Of a stretch of 64,000 nt of DNA, positions 33,927-44,888 are shown piece after piece. Under the pieces are notes generated by a model. It was not told the origin of the DNA and made no database searches. It worked only from the letters and a program-made list of their open reading frames with translations. A program made the translations under genes and the position numbers. Source of the stretch: Henningerozyma blattae CBS 6284 (Eukaryota; Ascomycota; Saccharomycetes; Saccharomycetales; Saccharomycetaceae); assembly GCF_000315915.1 (NCBI RefSeq), contig NC_020191.1:124001-188000 (forward strand), in the 5' to 3' direction. Position 1 is the stretch's first letter. The number at the start of each line of letters is the position of its first letter.

Positions 33927-36900
33927 ATGTCAAACTTGCAATCACCGTACAAACAATTTCAAAGTAGTAAGAATCCCTCGAATTTTGATTTAGCCGCTTC
34001 TGATTCAAATTCCAATCTGCATAAAGACACTGGTATGACTTCTGGTAAGAATACAATTTGGTATTACGACGACTTTACTACCTACGGCAGATCTAGTCTA
34101 CTTCTTTTCAAAGTTCCCTTGGCTTTAATTATCGTTAATTCTTTGTTAGTCTTATTTAATTTATCATCGAATTATTATAAATATAATGTTTTACACTTCA
34201 AAGAAAAAAATATTTTAGAAGATTTAATGTCAACTGACAATTCTGAAGAAGAGGAAGAAGCAACTGAAAGTAATGCACTTTTAAATAATAACGCAACAAC
34301 AAATCATGCCTCAATTGAACAGGATCAACGCAAATCAAATACAAGCTTAGCTGATAAGCACTTCTCAATTGAACAATTAAAATTTATTAAAATGGACGGA
34401 TCTCCTCATGGGAAACCAGTCATACTTAGAAAAAATTTATTAGAAAACTTAAATAACCTTTGTGAACTATTATTGGTTATTTTACAATTTTTCATCCACT
34501 GCTACGTCTTGAAAAATTTACCGTATTTCAGAGATGATTTTAATTATAAAAATGGGTTAATTAATTTATTTCAGTGGACTTTTATCCTTTTAATCGTTAT
34601 AATTAGAAATTTAATTAATTTAAACTCAAAATTCAATTTCAATTTCAATAAATACATTGGTAACTCTTTTTGGAAAATCTCGTTCTTATCATATATGATT
34701 TTAATGCCTCAGTTTTTGATTATTTTCCGTTCTTTATCATTAAATCATATTGGCTCTACTATATCAATTGAGTTTTTGAAATCAAATGCTTATTTGAGGA
34801 ATTACTATATGCTCCAAGTTATTATTAATTCAATTTTATTCTGTTTGTTATTTTTTACAAATTTCCAATCGAAGGATAAAAATATTTTATATAAGACTGA
34901 TGATTGGATTATACCATCTCCAGAATCAAACTCGTCAGTTGCCTCATTCATTAGTTGGTCTTGGTTTAGTCCATTTGTTTGGAGTTCCTATTATAACTCC
35001 AAAGTGGAGAAAAAAGATATTTGGGGGCTAAATATAAACGATTATTCTTTATTGGTAATGAAAAAATTTAGAAATTTCTCAGCTAATTTTGATAAAAGCC
35101 AAGCTTCTCCTGGTACAGATAACAATAATAAATCGAGATTTAGCATTAAATTAATTTTATTTTTCTCAGATTTATTATTATTGCAAACATTTTGGGCATT
35201 TATCGATAGTTTGATTGCTTTCTTTCCAACTATTCTATTAAAAAAAATCTTACAATATATTAGCGATCCAACAGTAACAACCAAGAACGTAGCATGTTGC
35301 TATATCATCTTAATGTTCATTTCCAAGTGCATTGTTGCTGTCTGTGAAGGTCAAGCTTTATTTATTGGGAGACGTATTTGTATTAGAATGAGATCCATTA
35401 TTATTTCAGAAATCTATATAAAAGCTTTGAGAAGACAAATCATTACAAAAACTAAAAAATCAACAGATGAAGTTGATCCAGAACAATTAAATGAAGATTC
35501 AAAAATAGACGGTGATGAAGAATCAACCGCTTCTGCTAATGTGGGTGCAATCATTAATTTAATTGCTGTAGACGCATTTAAAGTGGCAGAGATTGGTGCT
35601 TATTTACATACTTTTATTGGTACTATCATCATGACTTTTGTATCAATTTATTTGTTGTTTAATCTATTAGGTTCTGCTGCTTTTATTGGTGCTCTCACTA
35701 TTATTGTTTTAATTCCAGTTAATTATAAAATTGCAAATTGGTTAGGTAATTTACAACAAAAGAATTTAAAAACAACTGATAAGCGTATTCAAAAATTGAA
35801 CGAAACTTTCCAGGCTATTCGTATTATTAAGTTTTTTTCATGGGAAAAAAATTTCGAAAATGATATTCATAAGATTAGAGAAGAAGAATTATATATCTTA
35901 TTATTAAGATGTTTGGTTTGGTCTTTCTCAACTTTCATTTTCTTTATATCACCAACAATTGTTACAAGTTTATCATTTGCCTATTATATTTTTATTCAAA
36001 AACAAGAGTTAACAAGTCCAGTTGCATTTACAGCTCTATCACTATTCGCTTTATTGAAAATTCCATTAGATCAAATGGCAAATATGTTAAGTTATGTCGT
36101 TCAATCAAAAGTTTCATTAGATAGAGTTCAAACTTTCCTAGATGAACCAGATACTAAAAAATATGAACAATTAACTGTGCCAGTTGAAAAAAATAAATTA
36201 TCTTTCAAAAATGCTACTATGTCTTGGGGTAATGATAATGATTCATTTAAATTAAGAAATTTAGATATTGATTTTAAAATTGGTCAATTGAACGTTGTCA
36301 TTGGTCCAACAGGCTCTGGTAAAACTTCTTTATTAATGGCTTTATTGGGTGAAATGACTTTAACGGAAGGTCAAATTAATATTCCAAGCTTAGACCCACG
36401 TCATGATTTAATTATCGAAAGTGATGGTCATACAAATTCGATAGCCTATTGTTCTCAAGCTGCATGGTTATTAAACGATACGGTGAGAAATAATATTTTA
36501 TTCAATAGTCCTTATAATAAAGATAGATATGATGCTGCTATTGTTGCTGCAGGCTTAAAGCGAGACTTTGAAATCTTGGCTGCAGGTGACTTAACTGAAA
36601 TTGGTGAAAGAGGTATTACGTTGTCCGGTGGCCAAAAGCAAAGAATATCGTTAGCCAGAGCTTTGTATTCCAATGCTAGGCATGTTTTATTGGACGATTG
36701 TTTAAGTGCTGTTGACGCTCATACTGCTGCTTGGATTTATGATAATTGTATTTCTGGTCCTTTGATGGAAGGTAGAACCTGTGTATTAGTCTCTCATAAT
36801 ATCGCATTAACTTTAAAGAATGCATCTTTAGTTGTTATGTTAAAAAATGGTAGAGTGGCTGATCAAGGTGATCCAGTAACTTTATTAAATAAAGGTGCAT

Positions 36901-39002
36901 TAGGTGAAGATGAGTTAGTCAAGAGTAGTATACTTTCAAGAAATGTTTCATTTGCTAGTGTTCAGAATTTAGCCAATAAATCCAAGCCAGTTGATGCTAA
37001 AAAGAAAACGGATGAAGAATTATCTAAAGCTGGAAAATTAGTTGAAGAAGAAACTAAAGCCGAAGGTTATGTTAGTCCAAAAGTTTATAAATGGTATTTT
37101 GATAATTTCGGTGGTTTGAAAGCTGTCAGTTTCTTAGTTGCTATTTTCTTTGTAGCACAAGGTATGTATATTGTTCAAACCTGGTGGGTTCGCGATTGGG
37201 TAGTTCAAGATGTAAAAGCTAAATTTAATGAATTAGCTAACACAGTTTCCGGCTTAACAAAGAACTTTATGTCCATTAATTCTATTGTAATTTCGTCATC
37301 ATATTCTAAAACTTCCAGCCATTCTACTGCTTATTATTTATCCATTTACTTCGGTATCGGTGTTCTTCACTCATCTATCTTTGCTATTAAGGATATTTTA
37401 TGTACGTATGCTGGATTAGCTGCTTCAAGAAAAATGTTTAATTCGTTGTTGAAAAATAGTTTACATGCAAAGTTACGTTTTTTTGATTCTACTCCACTAG
37501 GTAGAATTATGAACCGTTTCTCGAAGGATATTGAAGCTGTAGATCAAGAAGTGCCAATGTATCTGGGAGGTACCTTCGCTTGTCTTGTTGAATGTTTCTC
37601 CATTATCGTTTTAATTACCTTGATTACTCCACAATTTTTAGGGGTTGCTATATTTATCGCAGTTTTCTATTGGTTTGTTGGTGCTGTTTATATTTCTGGT
37701 TCTCGTGAATTAAAGCGTTTTGATTCGATTACAAAATCACCAATTTACCAACATTTCTCAGAAACTTTAGCAGGTATTACTACAGTTAGAGCATATGGGG
37801 ATGAAAGTAGATTTATGAGAGAAAATCTGGAGAAAATTGATGAAAATAATAAGCCATTCTTTTATATGTGGGTTTCAAATCGTTGGTTATCCTTTAGAAC
37901 CCAAATTATCGGTGCATTTGTTATTTTAGGGGCTGGTGGATTTTCAATTTGGAACATTAACAAAATTGATTCAGGTCTTGCTGGTATCTCATTAACTTAT
38001 GCTTTAACATTTTCAGATGCTGCTCTGTGGTTAGTTAGATTTTATGGTGATACCGAAATGAATATGAACTCTACTGAGAGAATCCAGGAATATATGAATA
38101 TTGATCAAGAACCATATAATGAAGGTACTGTGGAACCACCAGCAGATTGGCCAGAAAACGGTAAAATCGAAATTAATGATGTTTCCTTACGTTATGCTCC
38201 AAATTTGCCAAGAGTTATTAAAAATGTTTCTTTTACAGTCGATAGTAAGTCTAAGGTAGGTATTGTTGGAAGAACTGGTGCAGGTAAGTCTACTATAATT
38301 ACTGCTTTATTCAGATTCCTAGAACCTGAGACTGGTAATATTAAGATCGATAACATTGACATCGTTTCCATTGATTTGCAAAAATTGCGTCGCTCTATCT
38401 CTATTATTCCACAAGATCCAACTCTGTTTACTGGTACTATTAGAAGTAACCTAGATCCATATACCCAATATTCTGATAAAGAAATTTTTGACTCTCTAAT
38501 ATGTGTCAACTTAGTCAGCAGAGAAGAGCTGGCACAAGTTCAGTCCCCTAGTTCAAATGATACATCATCAATTGTATCTGAAAATTTTAATCATTTCTTA
38601 GATCTTGAATATAATGTCTCAGAAGGTGGTAGTAATATATCTCAAGGTCAAAGACAATTATTATGTTTAGCTCGTTCATTACTTGGTAAGCCAAAAATTA
38701 TTTTGTTAGATGAAGCTACTGCTTCAATTGACTATGAATCTGATAAAAAAATTCAAGAAACTATTAGAAATGAATTCGGTAATAGTACAATTTTGACGAT
38801 TGCTCACAGATTAAGATCTGTTATTGATTATGATAAGATTTTAGTCATGGATGCTGGTGAAGTTGAAGAATATGATCATCCATATTCTTTGTTACTAAAC
38901 AAGAACAGTATATTTTACAGTATGTGTGAGCAAAGTGGTGAAATAGATATTTTAATAGAACAAGCTAAAAAAGCTTTCGTCGATAAGCTAAGCTCTAAAT
39001 AA
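33927..39002 (+). CDS. YBT1: ABCC-type vacuolar transporter, Ybt1/Vmr1 family
   Basis: The 1691-residue full-length ABC transporter has an N-terminal extra membrane domain followed by two TMD-NBD halves. NBD1 has Walker A GPTGSGKT at 793-800, signature LSGGQ at 899-903 and Walker B VLLDDCLS, with Asp in place of the catalytic Glu as usual in ABCC NBD1. NBD2 has Walker A GRTGAGKS at 1448-1455, an unusual signature ISQGQ and Walker B IILLDEATAS. Ybt1 moves bile acids and phosphatidylcholine breakdown products into the vacuole; Vmr1 gives drug and cadmium resistance. Length is closer to Ybt1 (1661) than Vmr1 (1592), but the downstream MUP3 belongs to the VMR1 block, so the choice between these duplicates is open. 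Confidence 0.85.
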   Translation: MSNLQSPYKQFQSSKNPSNFDLAASDSNSNLHKDTGMTSGKNTIWYYDDFTTYGRSSLLLFKVPLALIIVNSLLVLFNLSSNYYKYNVLHFKEKNILEDLMSTDNSEEEEEATESNALLNNNATTNHASIEQDQRKSNTSLADKHFSIEQLKFIKMDGSPHGKPVILRKNLLENLNNLCELLLVILQFFIHCYVLKNLPYFRDDFNYKNGLINLFQWTFILLIVIIRNLINLNSKFNFNFNKYIGNSFWKISFLSYMILMPQFLIIFRSLSLNHIGSTISIEFLKSNAYLRNYYMLQVIINSILFCLLFFTNFQSKDKNILYKTDDWIIPSPESNSSVASFISWSWFSPFVWSSYYNSKVEKKDIWGLNINDYSLLVMKKFRNFSANFDKSQASPGTDNNNKSRFSIKLILFFSDLLLLQTFWAFIDSLIAFFPTILLKKILQYISDPTVTTKNVACCYIILMFISKCIVAVCEGQALFIGRRICIRMRSIIISEIYIKALRRQIITKTKKSTDEVDPEQLNEDSKIDGDEESTASANVGAIINLIAVDAFKVAEIGAYLHTFIGTIIMTFVSIYLLFNLLGSAAFIGALTIIVLIPVNYKIANWLGNLQQKNLKTTDKRIQKLNETFQAIRIIKFFSWEKNFENDIHKIREEELYILLLRCLVWSFSTFIFFISPTIVTSLSFAYYIFIQKQELTSPVAFTALSLFALLKIPLDQMANMLSYVVQSKVSLDRVQTFLDEPDTKKYEQLTVPVEKNKLSFKNATMSWGNDNDSFKLRNLDIDFKIGQLNVVIGPTGSGKTSLLMALLGEMTLTEGQINIPSLDPRHDLIIESDGHTNSIAYCSQAAWLLNDTVRNNILFNSPYNKDRYDAAIVAAGLKRDFEILAAGDLTEIGERGITLSGGQKQRISLARALYSNARHVLLDDCLSAVDAHTAAWIYDNCISGPLMEGRTCVLVSHNIALTLKNASLVVMLKNGRVADQGDPVTLLNKGALGEDELVKSSILSRNVSFASVQNLANKSKPVDAKKKTDEELSKAGKLVEEETKAEGYVSPKVYKWYFDNFGGLKAVSFLVAIFFVAQGMYIVQTWWVRDWVVQDVKAKFNELANTVSGLTKNFMSINSIVISSSYSKTSSHSTAYYLSIYFGIGVLHSSIFAIKDILCTYAGLAASRKMFNSLLKNSLHAKLRFFDSTPLGRIMNRFSKDIEAVDQEVPMYLGGTFACLVECFSIIVLITLITPQFLGVAIFIAVFYWFVGAVYISGSRELKRFDSITKSPIYQHFSETLAGITTVRAYGDESRFMRENLEKIDENNKPFFYMWVSNRWLSFRTQIIGAFVILGAGGFSIWNINKIDSGLAGISLTYALTFSDAALWLVRFYGDTEMNMNSTERIQEYMNIDQEPYNEGTVEPPADWPENGKIEINDVSLRYAPNLPRVIKNVSFTVDSKSKVGIVGRTGAGKSTIITALFRFLEPETGNIKIDNIDIVSIDLQKLRRSISIIPQDPTLFTGTIRSNLDPYTQYSDKEIFDSLICVNLVSREELAQVQSPSSNDTSSIVSENFNHFLDLEYNVSEGGSNISQGQRQLLCLARSLLGKPKIILLDEATASIDYESDKKIQETIRNEFGNSTILTIAHRLRSVIDYDKILVMDAGEVEEYDHPYSLLLNKNSIFYSMCEQSGEIDILIEQAKKAFVDKLSSK

Positions 39003-39146
39003 AAAAAAATATACTAATTCCCCTCGAAATACAACTATATTTGCATGCATTTTTAATTTTATAAATATATTTATAGAAATCTTATAGACTTATTAATATA
39101 TATTTATTTTTTTTATTTTTTCTTAAAAAAGATCCTCAGCAATTAA

Positions 39147-40988
39147 TTATTCAATTTCCTTGGAAACCCATTGTGTTACGGTCAACCCATCCTTTAATTT
39201 TAGATTCAGCGGCTGTAATGAATAATTAAACATATATGGTAATAATTTGAATCGTATGGCCCAATAGCAAAAGCAAATGAGAATTATTAGTAGGGACATG
39301 AACTGGTATGATAAGTTATGGTTGACGGGGTCATACCAATTAATTTTCCAACCAAAAGTTCGTCCAGCCTTAGTTGGAGGACAGAATTCAACAATAGGAG
39401 CTACTAAAAGATAAAGTGATACTAAAATAATAAATAATGTTCCGATAAAGGGTGATTTAATTTTAGGCAAGTTTGGTTTCATTTTCTTTCTTATTCTAAA
39501 AAGACCGATAGCAATTAACAATAAAAAAATTAGATTACCATAACCCTCCATATTAATCAAGTAATTAAATGCAGTAGATTCAGAATTATTTGGAAGAATT
39601 AACAGCCAAAATATTGATAAAAACCCGGCAATTAGTAAGGCTGGTAGAGGAGAATCATTTGGCCAATTTGAGGAGAGGAATTTAGCCATTGGTAAAAACC
39701 CATCTCTTAAAATTTGTTGGTTCATTCTTGAAATTGAATATAAGACAACAAACATATTTGAGATTGCGGACAATGCAATAGACATTGAGATTAGTCTGGA
39801 ACCCAAATTTTCACCAAATATTTTAACAAAAAATATTGAACCAATTAATGGGCCAGCTTTTGAAATCTCCTCAAACGTTAAATTTTTATAATAGGCCAAG
39901 TTCATTAAAGAATAGAATGTAAAGCAAATTATTAGTGATAATGGGCCCGAAATTATTAAAGTTCTTTTGGGATTTTTAATTTCTGAAATAACAGAATGAA
40001 CACTATCCCAACCTGAAAAGCAGTATAAAGCAGTTATAAATGCAGATGCAAATGAAGAAAAGGAAGGTAACCCATTAGTTACTGGTTCTATGTTAATTGT
40101 GACTGATTTTGAAGTAGCTGCTTCTGGCTCAGATTTTAAATCAAAAATGATGGAATATAAACTTATTAATGACATTAAAAAAATTAGAGTGAATTTCAGA
40201 AAGCCTAATGAATTTTGGATTTTAATTCCTGTTTTAACAGAGGAGCCATGTACTAGTACTACAAACAAAATAACGCCAATACTTAGTAGTCTAGTATTTG
40301 AATTAGAATTTAAAGTTGTATCTGCTGTAGTTAGTGTCGAATTAAACGTGAAAATAAAATATTTGCCAAAGACAATTGCATTTGATATTGACCAACCCGT
40401 TAAAATTGCGAAGACTGAATAAGTTACATTCATCATTAGGTAAGGTCTATTGAAAGCCATCACTAGAAAGTTTTTCTTTCCACCAGAGCGTGGAGACCAT
40501 GATCCTAATTCTAAGAACAGGTATAAGCCAGAAAATGCTAATAGTAAGGCTAATATCCAAACTAATGCATATATCCATGGTATACCATTACAGTCAACCC
40601 ATATACTACTTGGGGTAGCAAATATTCCAGTACCAACCATCCTTGACACGAATAGAACTAATGTTGAAAATACGCCTAAATGACGACCTTGTGGAACTTC
40701 AACATCTTCATAGATCTCACGTAATAATTGATCTTCTTGTTCATCTTGCTCTTCCTGTTGGCTATGGTTAAAATATAGGTTTAGTCCATTTCCAATTACT
40801 GCAGATGTGGAATCAATTGAATCATAATTATGATTATAAGGACTATTAAACTTATTTCCTGTATTCTTAGTCTTATCTTCATTCTGAAAAGTAGTCGTTA
40901 AGGGGTGGTCTTCTAAATCAAAAATAGAAGGCCTCTCTCCTGGCAGCTCAGTATCAGTCTGTCTACTTGGATTTGAAAAATGTTGCAT
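39147..40988 (-). CDS. MUP3: Mup3-like low-affinity methionine permease
   Basis: The 613-residue protein is an APC-superfamily transporter with about twelve membrane helices, matching Mup3 (YHL036W), a low-affinity methionine/cysteine permease of the LAT-like branch. The first helix carries GTGIFATPS, the unwound substrate site of this fold, and GRHLGVFSTLVLFVSRMVG precedes it. Other matching blocks are LEL(F)GSWSPRSGGKKNFL and CFSGWDSVHSVISEIKNPKRTL. An acidic hydrophilic N-terminus of about 100 residues is longer than in S. cerevisiae (546 in total). It is convergent with the ABC transporter as in S. cerevisiae. Met-regulon sites lie in its promoter. Confidence 0.93.
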   Translation of the reverse strand: MQHFSNPSRQTDTELPGERPSIFDLEDHPLTTTFQNEDKTKNTGNKFNSPYNHNYDSIDSTSAVIGNGLNLYFNHSQQEEQDEQEDQLLREIYEDVEVPQGRHLGVFSTLVLFVSRMVGTGIFATPSSIWVDCNGIPWIYALVWILALLLAFSGLYLFLELGSWSPRSGGKKNFLVMAFNRPYLMMNVTYSVFAILTGWSISNAIVFGKYFIFTFNSTLTTADTTLNSNSNTRLLSIGVILFVVLVHGSSVKTGIKIQNSLGFLKFTLIFLMSLISLYSIIFDLKSEPEAATSKSVTINIEPVTNGLPSFSSFASAFITALYCFSGWDSVHSVISEIKNPKRTLIISGPLSLIICFTFYSLMNLAYYKNLTFEEISKAGPLIGSIFFVKIFGENLGSRLISMSIALSAISNMFVVLYSISRMNQQILRDGFLPMAKFLSSNWPNDSPLPALLIAGFLSIFWLLILPNNSESTAFNYLINMEGYGNLIFLLLIAIGLFRIRKKMKPNLPKIKSPFIGTLFIILVSLYLLVAPIVEFCPPTKAGRTFGWKINWYDPVNHNLSYQFMSLLIILICFCYWAIRFKLLPYMFNYSLQPLNLKLKDGLTVTQWVSKEIE

Positions 40989-41588
40989 AGTTTAGTTAAA
41001 TCCAATCATGATATAGATGTATGTGTTTCTATTATGAATAAATTTCTAAGTTTATAAGTTCAGAGTCTTTTATATATAGCTGATCTGATATTTGAAACTT
41101 ATATATCTGATTTTAACTACTCCAAAATTGATGAACTTTTTTGTTCCTGTAATATATTGAAGAAATTCTGTCTTATCAAATAGACAAGTCTACAAAGTCT
41201 TAGTCATCTGAATTTGTGAGTGATTAATCAAAATAAGGTATGATTGATTAGTTCCATTTATTATGTGGAAGTATTTCTCATTCGGAGTTAGGTGTGGCGT
41301 CTCACGTGCATTGTGGCAAGATCAGGTGCTTATTTATTCTAGTATGCGGATTTCCACTTTAGTAAGTAATCAGATCTCATCGTAAAATAAAGGATACATA
41401 ATAGGGAATATCTACAAACTTTAAATGAACAGATTTCAAATTGATACCAAGTAAAAATACATATCCGAATATCAAAAAAATGTCAGAGTGATCATGTAGA
41501 TGTGGTGTTTTAAAGGTAGATTTTGCCAATATCCTAATAGTGTTAATTACATGGAGTGTGTATATATGGATATATGAACGTATATTAA
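40989..41588. other. MUP3 promoter and transcription-factor gene 3' flank
   Basis: A 600-bp AT-rich spacer. The only clear elements are the clustered sulfur-regulon sites at 41293-41317. Confidence 0.6.
41293..41317. promoter_or_regulatory. Sulfur-regulon site cluster (Cbf1 plus Met31/32 type)
   Basis: TCACGTG at 41302-41308 is a Cbf1 site. It is bracketed by TGTGGC at 41293-41298 and 41312-41317, the core bound by Met31/Met32. The cluster is about 310 bp upstream of the methionine permease MUP3, which fits Met4-dependent induction under sulfur limitation. Confidence 0.75.
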
Positions 41589-43994
41589 TTATACTAAGGG
41601 GTAGTTATTAATAAGCTCGTTATCCTTCTGTAATTGAAGAAGTGAGCCAGTAGCTGTTGAGATTTGTTTCATATATTTAATCTTTTGTAACAAAGTTGGT
41701 GCACTTGAAATCCCAGCACCCATTAATTTACCACTAATATTTAAAAATTCATCGTAGTAATAATAATTTTTAGTCGCTAACGAGGCCATTGCTGCTATGT
41801 ATATTGTCCAAAAATTCATATTTCCTGGTTTGAAAGTAGTTATAAATAGCTTCCAATTTGATAGTAGAGAATCAAGCATTGGTTCAATAATATTTTTATC
41901 GCTTTTTTTCAAAAAAAATACAGTAATGTACAATTTTATTGTTATCGTACATGTTCGTTGGCTCTCTTTTAATACATTAAATAAAATATTTGATTTAATA
42001 TTTGTTAAGACTTCTTCTGTTGTGTCAGGATGTACAGTATCTTCAATATCTTGTAATATTTCCTTTCCGAATTGATCTAAGATGTCCCGTAAGACCATGT
42101 TTTTAGAGTCATTCAGTTCAAATAATTTAAACTTTAGCATATTACTTCCAGAGAGATTTGTACCCATATCTCTTAACATCTTTAAAAATATAACTGTTTT
42201 GGTTAGAATAGAATGAATGTTTAACATATAACCTGTCACTGAATTAAATTCGTTTTTAATTAAAAAGCAATCGTTAAAAGTAGACCTAGACAAGAATATT
42301 TTCAAATCAGAAATATTTGTTAATGAACCACCAATATCTGATGATATCCATGAAGTGATTTCAAAATGTTCTAAATAACTTCTTGCAGTTAAAAATGGAG
42401 AAATTAGATATTCTTCTGATAATGTAAAAGCAGATTTATTTGTAAAATACTCTTCGCAATAATAATAAATTTTGAAAGTCTCTCGTAAATGTGATCTCCA
42501 TTGAGGATTTGTAGATCTATAGTTTGCAGTGAATAATATTATACTACTTTCACCTAATAACAGCCAATCAAAAAAGCTATTGATTGATTGAGATTGGTCC
42601 ATGATACTTTTATAACAAATTTTTAAACTTGGAATACGTAAAAATTGATTCCAAATATTAGCAAATAATTTATTGTTTTGAGAACTATAATAATTTGTCA
42701 TAACACAAGAACCCAAAAATATAATTGTGTGCCTTAAACATTGGAAATCCCTCCCTACTTGCTCCACCAATCTAGTAAGTTCGTAAACGACATATGGTGT
42801 GCATAAGTTTAAAAAATTTTTACCAATGACACTCTCTAGAATCTTGTGGCAATAATGAATGAATTCCTCATCATCTAAGCTAAAAGATACTATATGAGTA
42901 TCTGAGGCATAAAATGATTGATTGTACCATTTAATTAGAGGGTCGACTTTAAATAATTTTTCATGCTCTAACTTGCCAAAGAAATTTGTTCTATTATAAA
43001 TCTCTTTAGGATCCTCTAAAATTAGTTCAGATACTTTAAAATATTGGAAAGTTTCCACCTCAATCTTTATCTCTTTTTCTTTTAAAACTAGTTCCAGATC
43101 GTTTAATGAAAAAAATTTAGAACAATCTGGAGGGGAGCTTTCAGAATAGCCTTTGTTAGAATAAGAATTAGGGGCTTGGCTGGGTAAAGTAAACAATGGT
43201 ATATTTGAATGGAATATTTGTTTTGAATTGGAATATATAGAAGTTGGTAGGTTTGTTTGTTGTTCATTTGAATTTACAAGAGGAACTGTTGTTATAGTCG
43301 GTTGTGATACATTAGAATATCTTGTATGGTTTACATGATCTTCCGAATCCATTTGTAAATTATCAGATAATGGAAAGTTTTGAGATTTTACATTACAATT
43401 ATTGGAATCAGGGATATTATTCACAGAAGAAAATTTTAGTTCCTTTTCCTCCATTATATAGGATGGATCATCTTTTGAAAATTTGTTTGTTTTGGCAGGT
43501 ATTTGATGATTATTATTAATATTGTGATGTTTTGTATTATGTTGAGTTGGTATCTTGAAGGTCACAGTATTATTATAGTTTCCCGTGTTGGTAGTAGTAG
43601 TGGTAGTTGTATATGGTTTTTCATTAATTATATGGTCATTAACTAGTTGGAACTCTTCAGTTTGGAATTTCGTTTGGTTGGGCGGTGAATTATTTTTATT
43701 GTTACAAATATTTTCTGTTGTGTGAATTTTATTACTACTAGATGTATGATTAGTATTGTTATTAGTTTCTTTTAAAATTTGAGATTTAAATTTAATTTTA
43801 AAAGTATCTCTATTTGAACCTGAAATTGATTTTGAAATAAATTGTGTTAAGTACTTACAATCTTTTTTACTTCTAATACAATTTTGGCAAGCAGGTTTTT
43901 CTTCATTACACTTAATATGAGATTTTTTACATTGAATACACCCATGTTTTGAATATTTACTAATAACGGTTCTCTTTGATAGCTTTGATGCCAT
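41589..43994 (-). CDS. Zn(II)2Cys6 transcription factor, target unknown
   Basis: The 801-residue protein has an N-terminal binuclear zinc cluster with cysteines at 19, 22, 29, 36, 39 and 46 (spacing 2-6-6-2-6), preceded by a basic stretch. Residues about 60-290 are Asn/Thr/Ser-rich low complexity. The rest is a helical fungal-specific middle homology region of the Lys14 or YLL054C style, including NPQWRSHL. I do not recognise the exact orthologue; a YLL054C relative is possible from location near the YLL block. It is transcribed toward MUP3, and its own upstream region is long and contains many sites, as is common for regulators with complex control. Confidence 0.85.
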   Translation of the reverse strand: MASKLSKRTVISKYSKHGCIQCKKSHIKCNEEKPACQNCIRSKKDCKYLTQFISKSISGSNRDTFKIKFKSQILKETNNNTNHTSSSNKIHTTENICNNKNNSPPNQTKFQTEEFQLVNDHIINEKPYTTTTTTTNTGNYNNTVTFKIPTQHNTKHHNINNNHQIPAKTNKFSKDDPSYIMEEKELKFSSVNNIPDSNNCNVKSQNFPLSDNLQMDSEDHVNHTRYSNVSQPTITTVPLVNSNEQQTNLPTSIYSNSKQIFHSNIPLFTLPSQAPNSYSNKGYSESSPPDCSKFFSLNDLELVLKEKEIKIEVETFQYFKVSELILEDPKEIYNRTNFFGKLEHEKLFKVDPLIKWYNQSFYASDTHIVSFSLDDEEFIHYCHKILESVIGKNFLNLCTPYVVYELTRLVEQVGRDFQCLRHTIIFLGSCVMTNYYSSQNNKLFANIWNQFLRIPSLKICYKSIMDQSQSINSFFDWLLLGESSIILFTANYRSTNPQWRSHLRETFKIYYYCEEYFTNKSAFTLSEEYLISPFLTARSYLEHFEITSWISSDIGGSLTNISDLKIFLSRSTFNDCFLIKNEFNSVTGYMLNIHSILTKTVIFLKMLRDMGTNLSGSNMLKFKLFELNDSKNMVLRDILDQFGKEILQDIEDTVHPDTTEEVLTNIKSNILFNVLKESQRTCTITIKLYITVFFLKKSDKNIIEPMLDSLLSNWKLFITTFKPGNMNFWTIYIAAMASLATKNYYYYDEFLNISGKLMGAGISSAPTLLQKIKYMKQISTATGSLLQLQKDNELINNYPLV

Positions 43995-44719
43995 GTCTGA
44001 TTAAGCAATACACTTAGATTAGAAGTAAGTTTTTTCTATCTTTCTGTCCCAGGCTACGTTTAAAACTTCCGATAGGTATTATTACTGTGGTTATGTTGGA
44101 ATAGCAATGGAATAAAGAAATAAAAAGGAAACGATTAATAATAGTTTATATATGACTAGAAACACACCACGACAAAATTAATGTCTAGAGAAGGGTTTTC
44201 GGGGAACCTAAAAATGTAAGGTCAAAAGTATAATCTACTGTGCACGACGACCAATGTATGATAATGATCTCTAAGTAACTGCGGTTGCAAATCAGATAAC
44301 AAGCTTATTGGGTATTTTATACAGGCAATAAAGGAAAGAAAGAAAGGAAGCAAAAAAAAATCGAATAGTAGATACTAAAATCAATCCATCAATCAATCAC
44401 GAAGTAAGAATGGTATGCCTATGTGAGTTTTAGTGTTTCGTATGGTAATGGGATAGTAAAACATCCCGAAGGTACTATTACCACAATTGCTACAACTGCG
44501 ACTATGGAGATATTTTATCAACTCTGTATATCGCACTATTGAGTGAGTATTTATTGAACCAGAGAGACTACCAGGAAATTTCCAGCGAACTGCACTGGTA
44601 AAAGGCTCCACTTTATTGTTCTTGCCTAAAATGGTCGAAATGGGAAATTGCCGAATGTAGTAGGTCCCGCGGGATCTGAAGAGGAAAGCACCATCCCAAT
44701 CTAGAATATTCATCCATTT

Positions 44720-44888
44720 CGGGTAATTTCTTTCACACTTCCCCGTTTGCCTAATCTGGTGGGCGAATTTCTTCTGCAATGGAAAAGTGGACGGAGTTAA
44801 TTTCATTCCTGCGCCATTTCTGCAATGACGTAATCTGTGCCAGTTGACATTCTTCCACAGAGTACCAGGAAAAAGATTGGCAGCCAAT
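44720..44888. promoter_or_regulatory. Candidate upstream regulatory island
   Basis: It holds a Reb1 site CGGGTAA (44720-44726), a CRE-like TGACGTAA (44826-44833) and an inverted CCAAT pair, ATTGG (44876-44880) and CCAAT (44884-44888), as bound by the Hap complex. It lies 700-900 bp upstream of the zinc-cluster factor. Confidence 0.4.

Noticed and set aside
44393..44887. 164-codon minus-strand open frame
   Set aside because: It begins with TTG, the first ATG is 27 codons in, the composition is odd (many Trp, Cys, His) and no family is recognised; it overlaps a GC-rich likely regulatory island.
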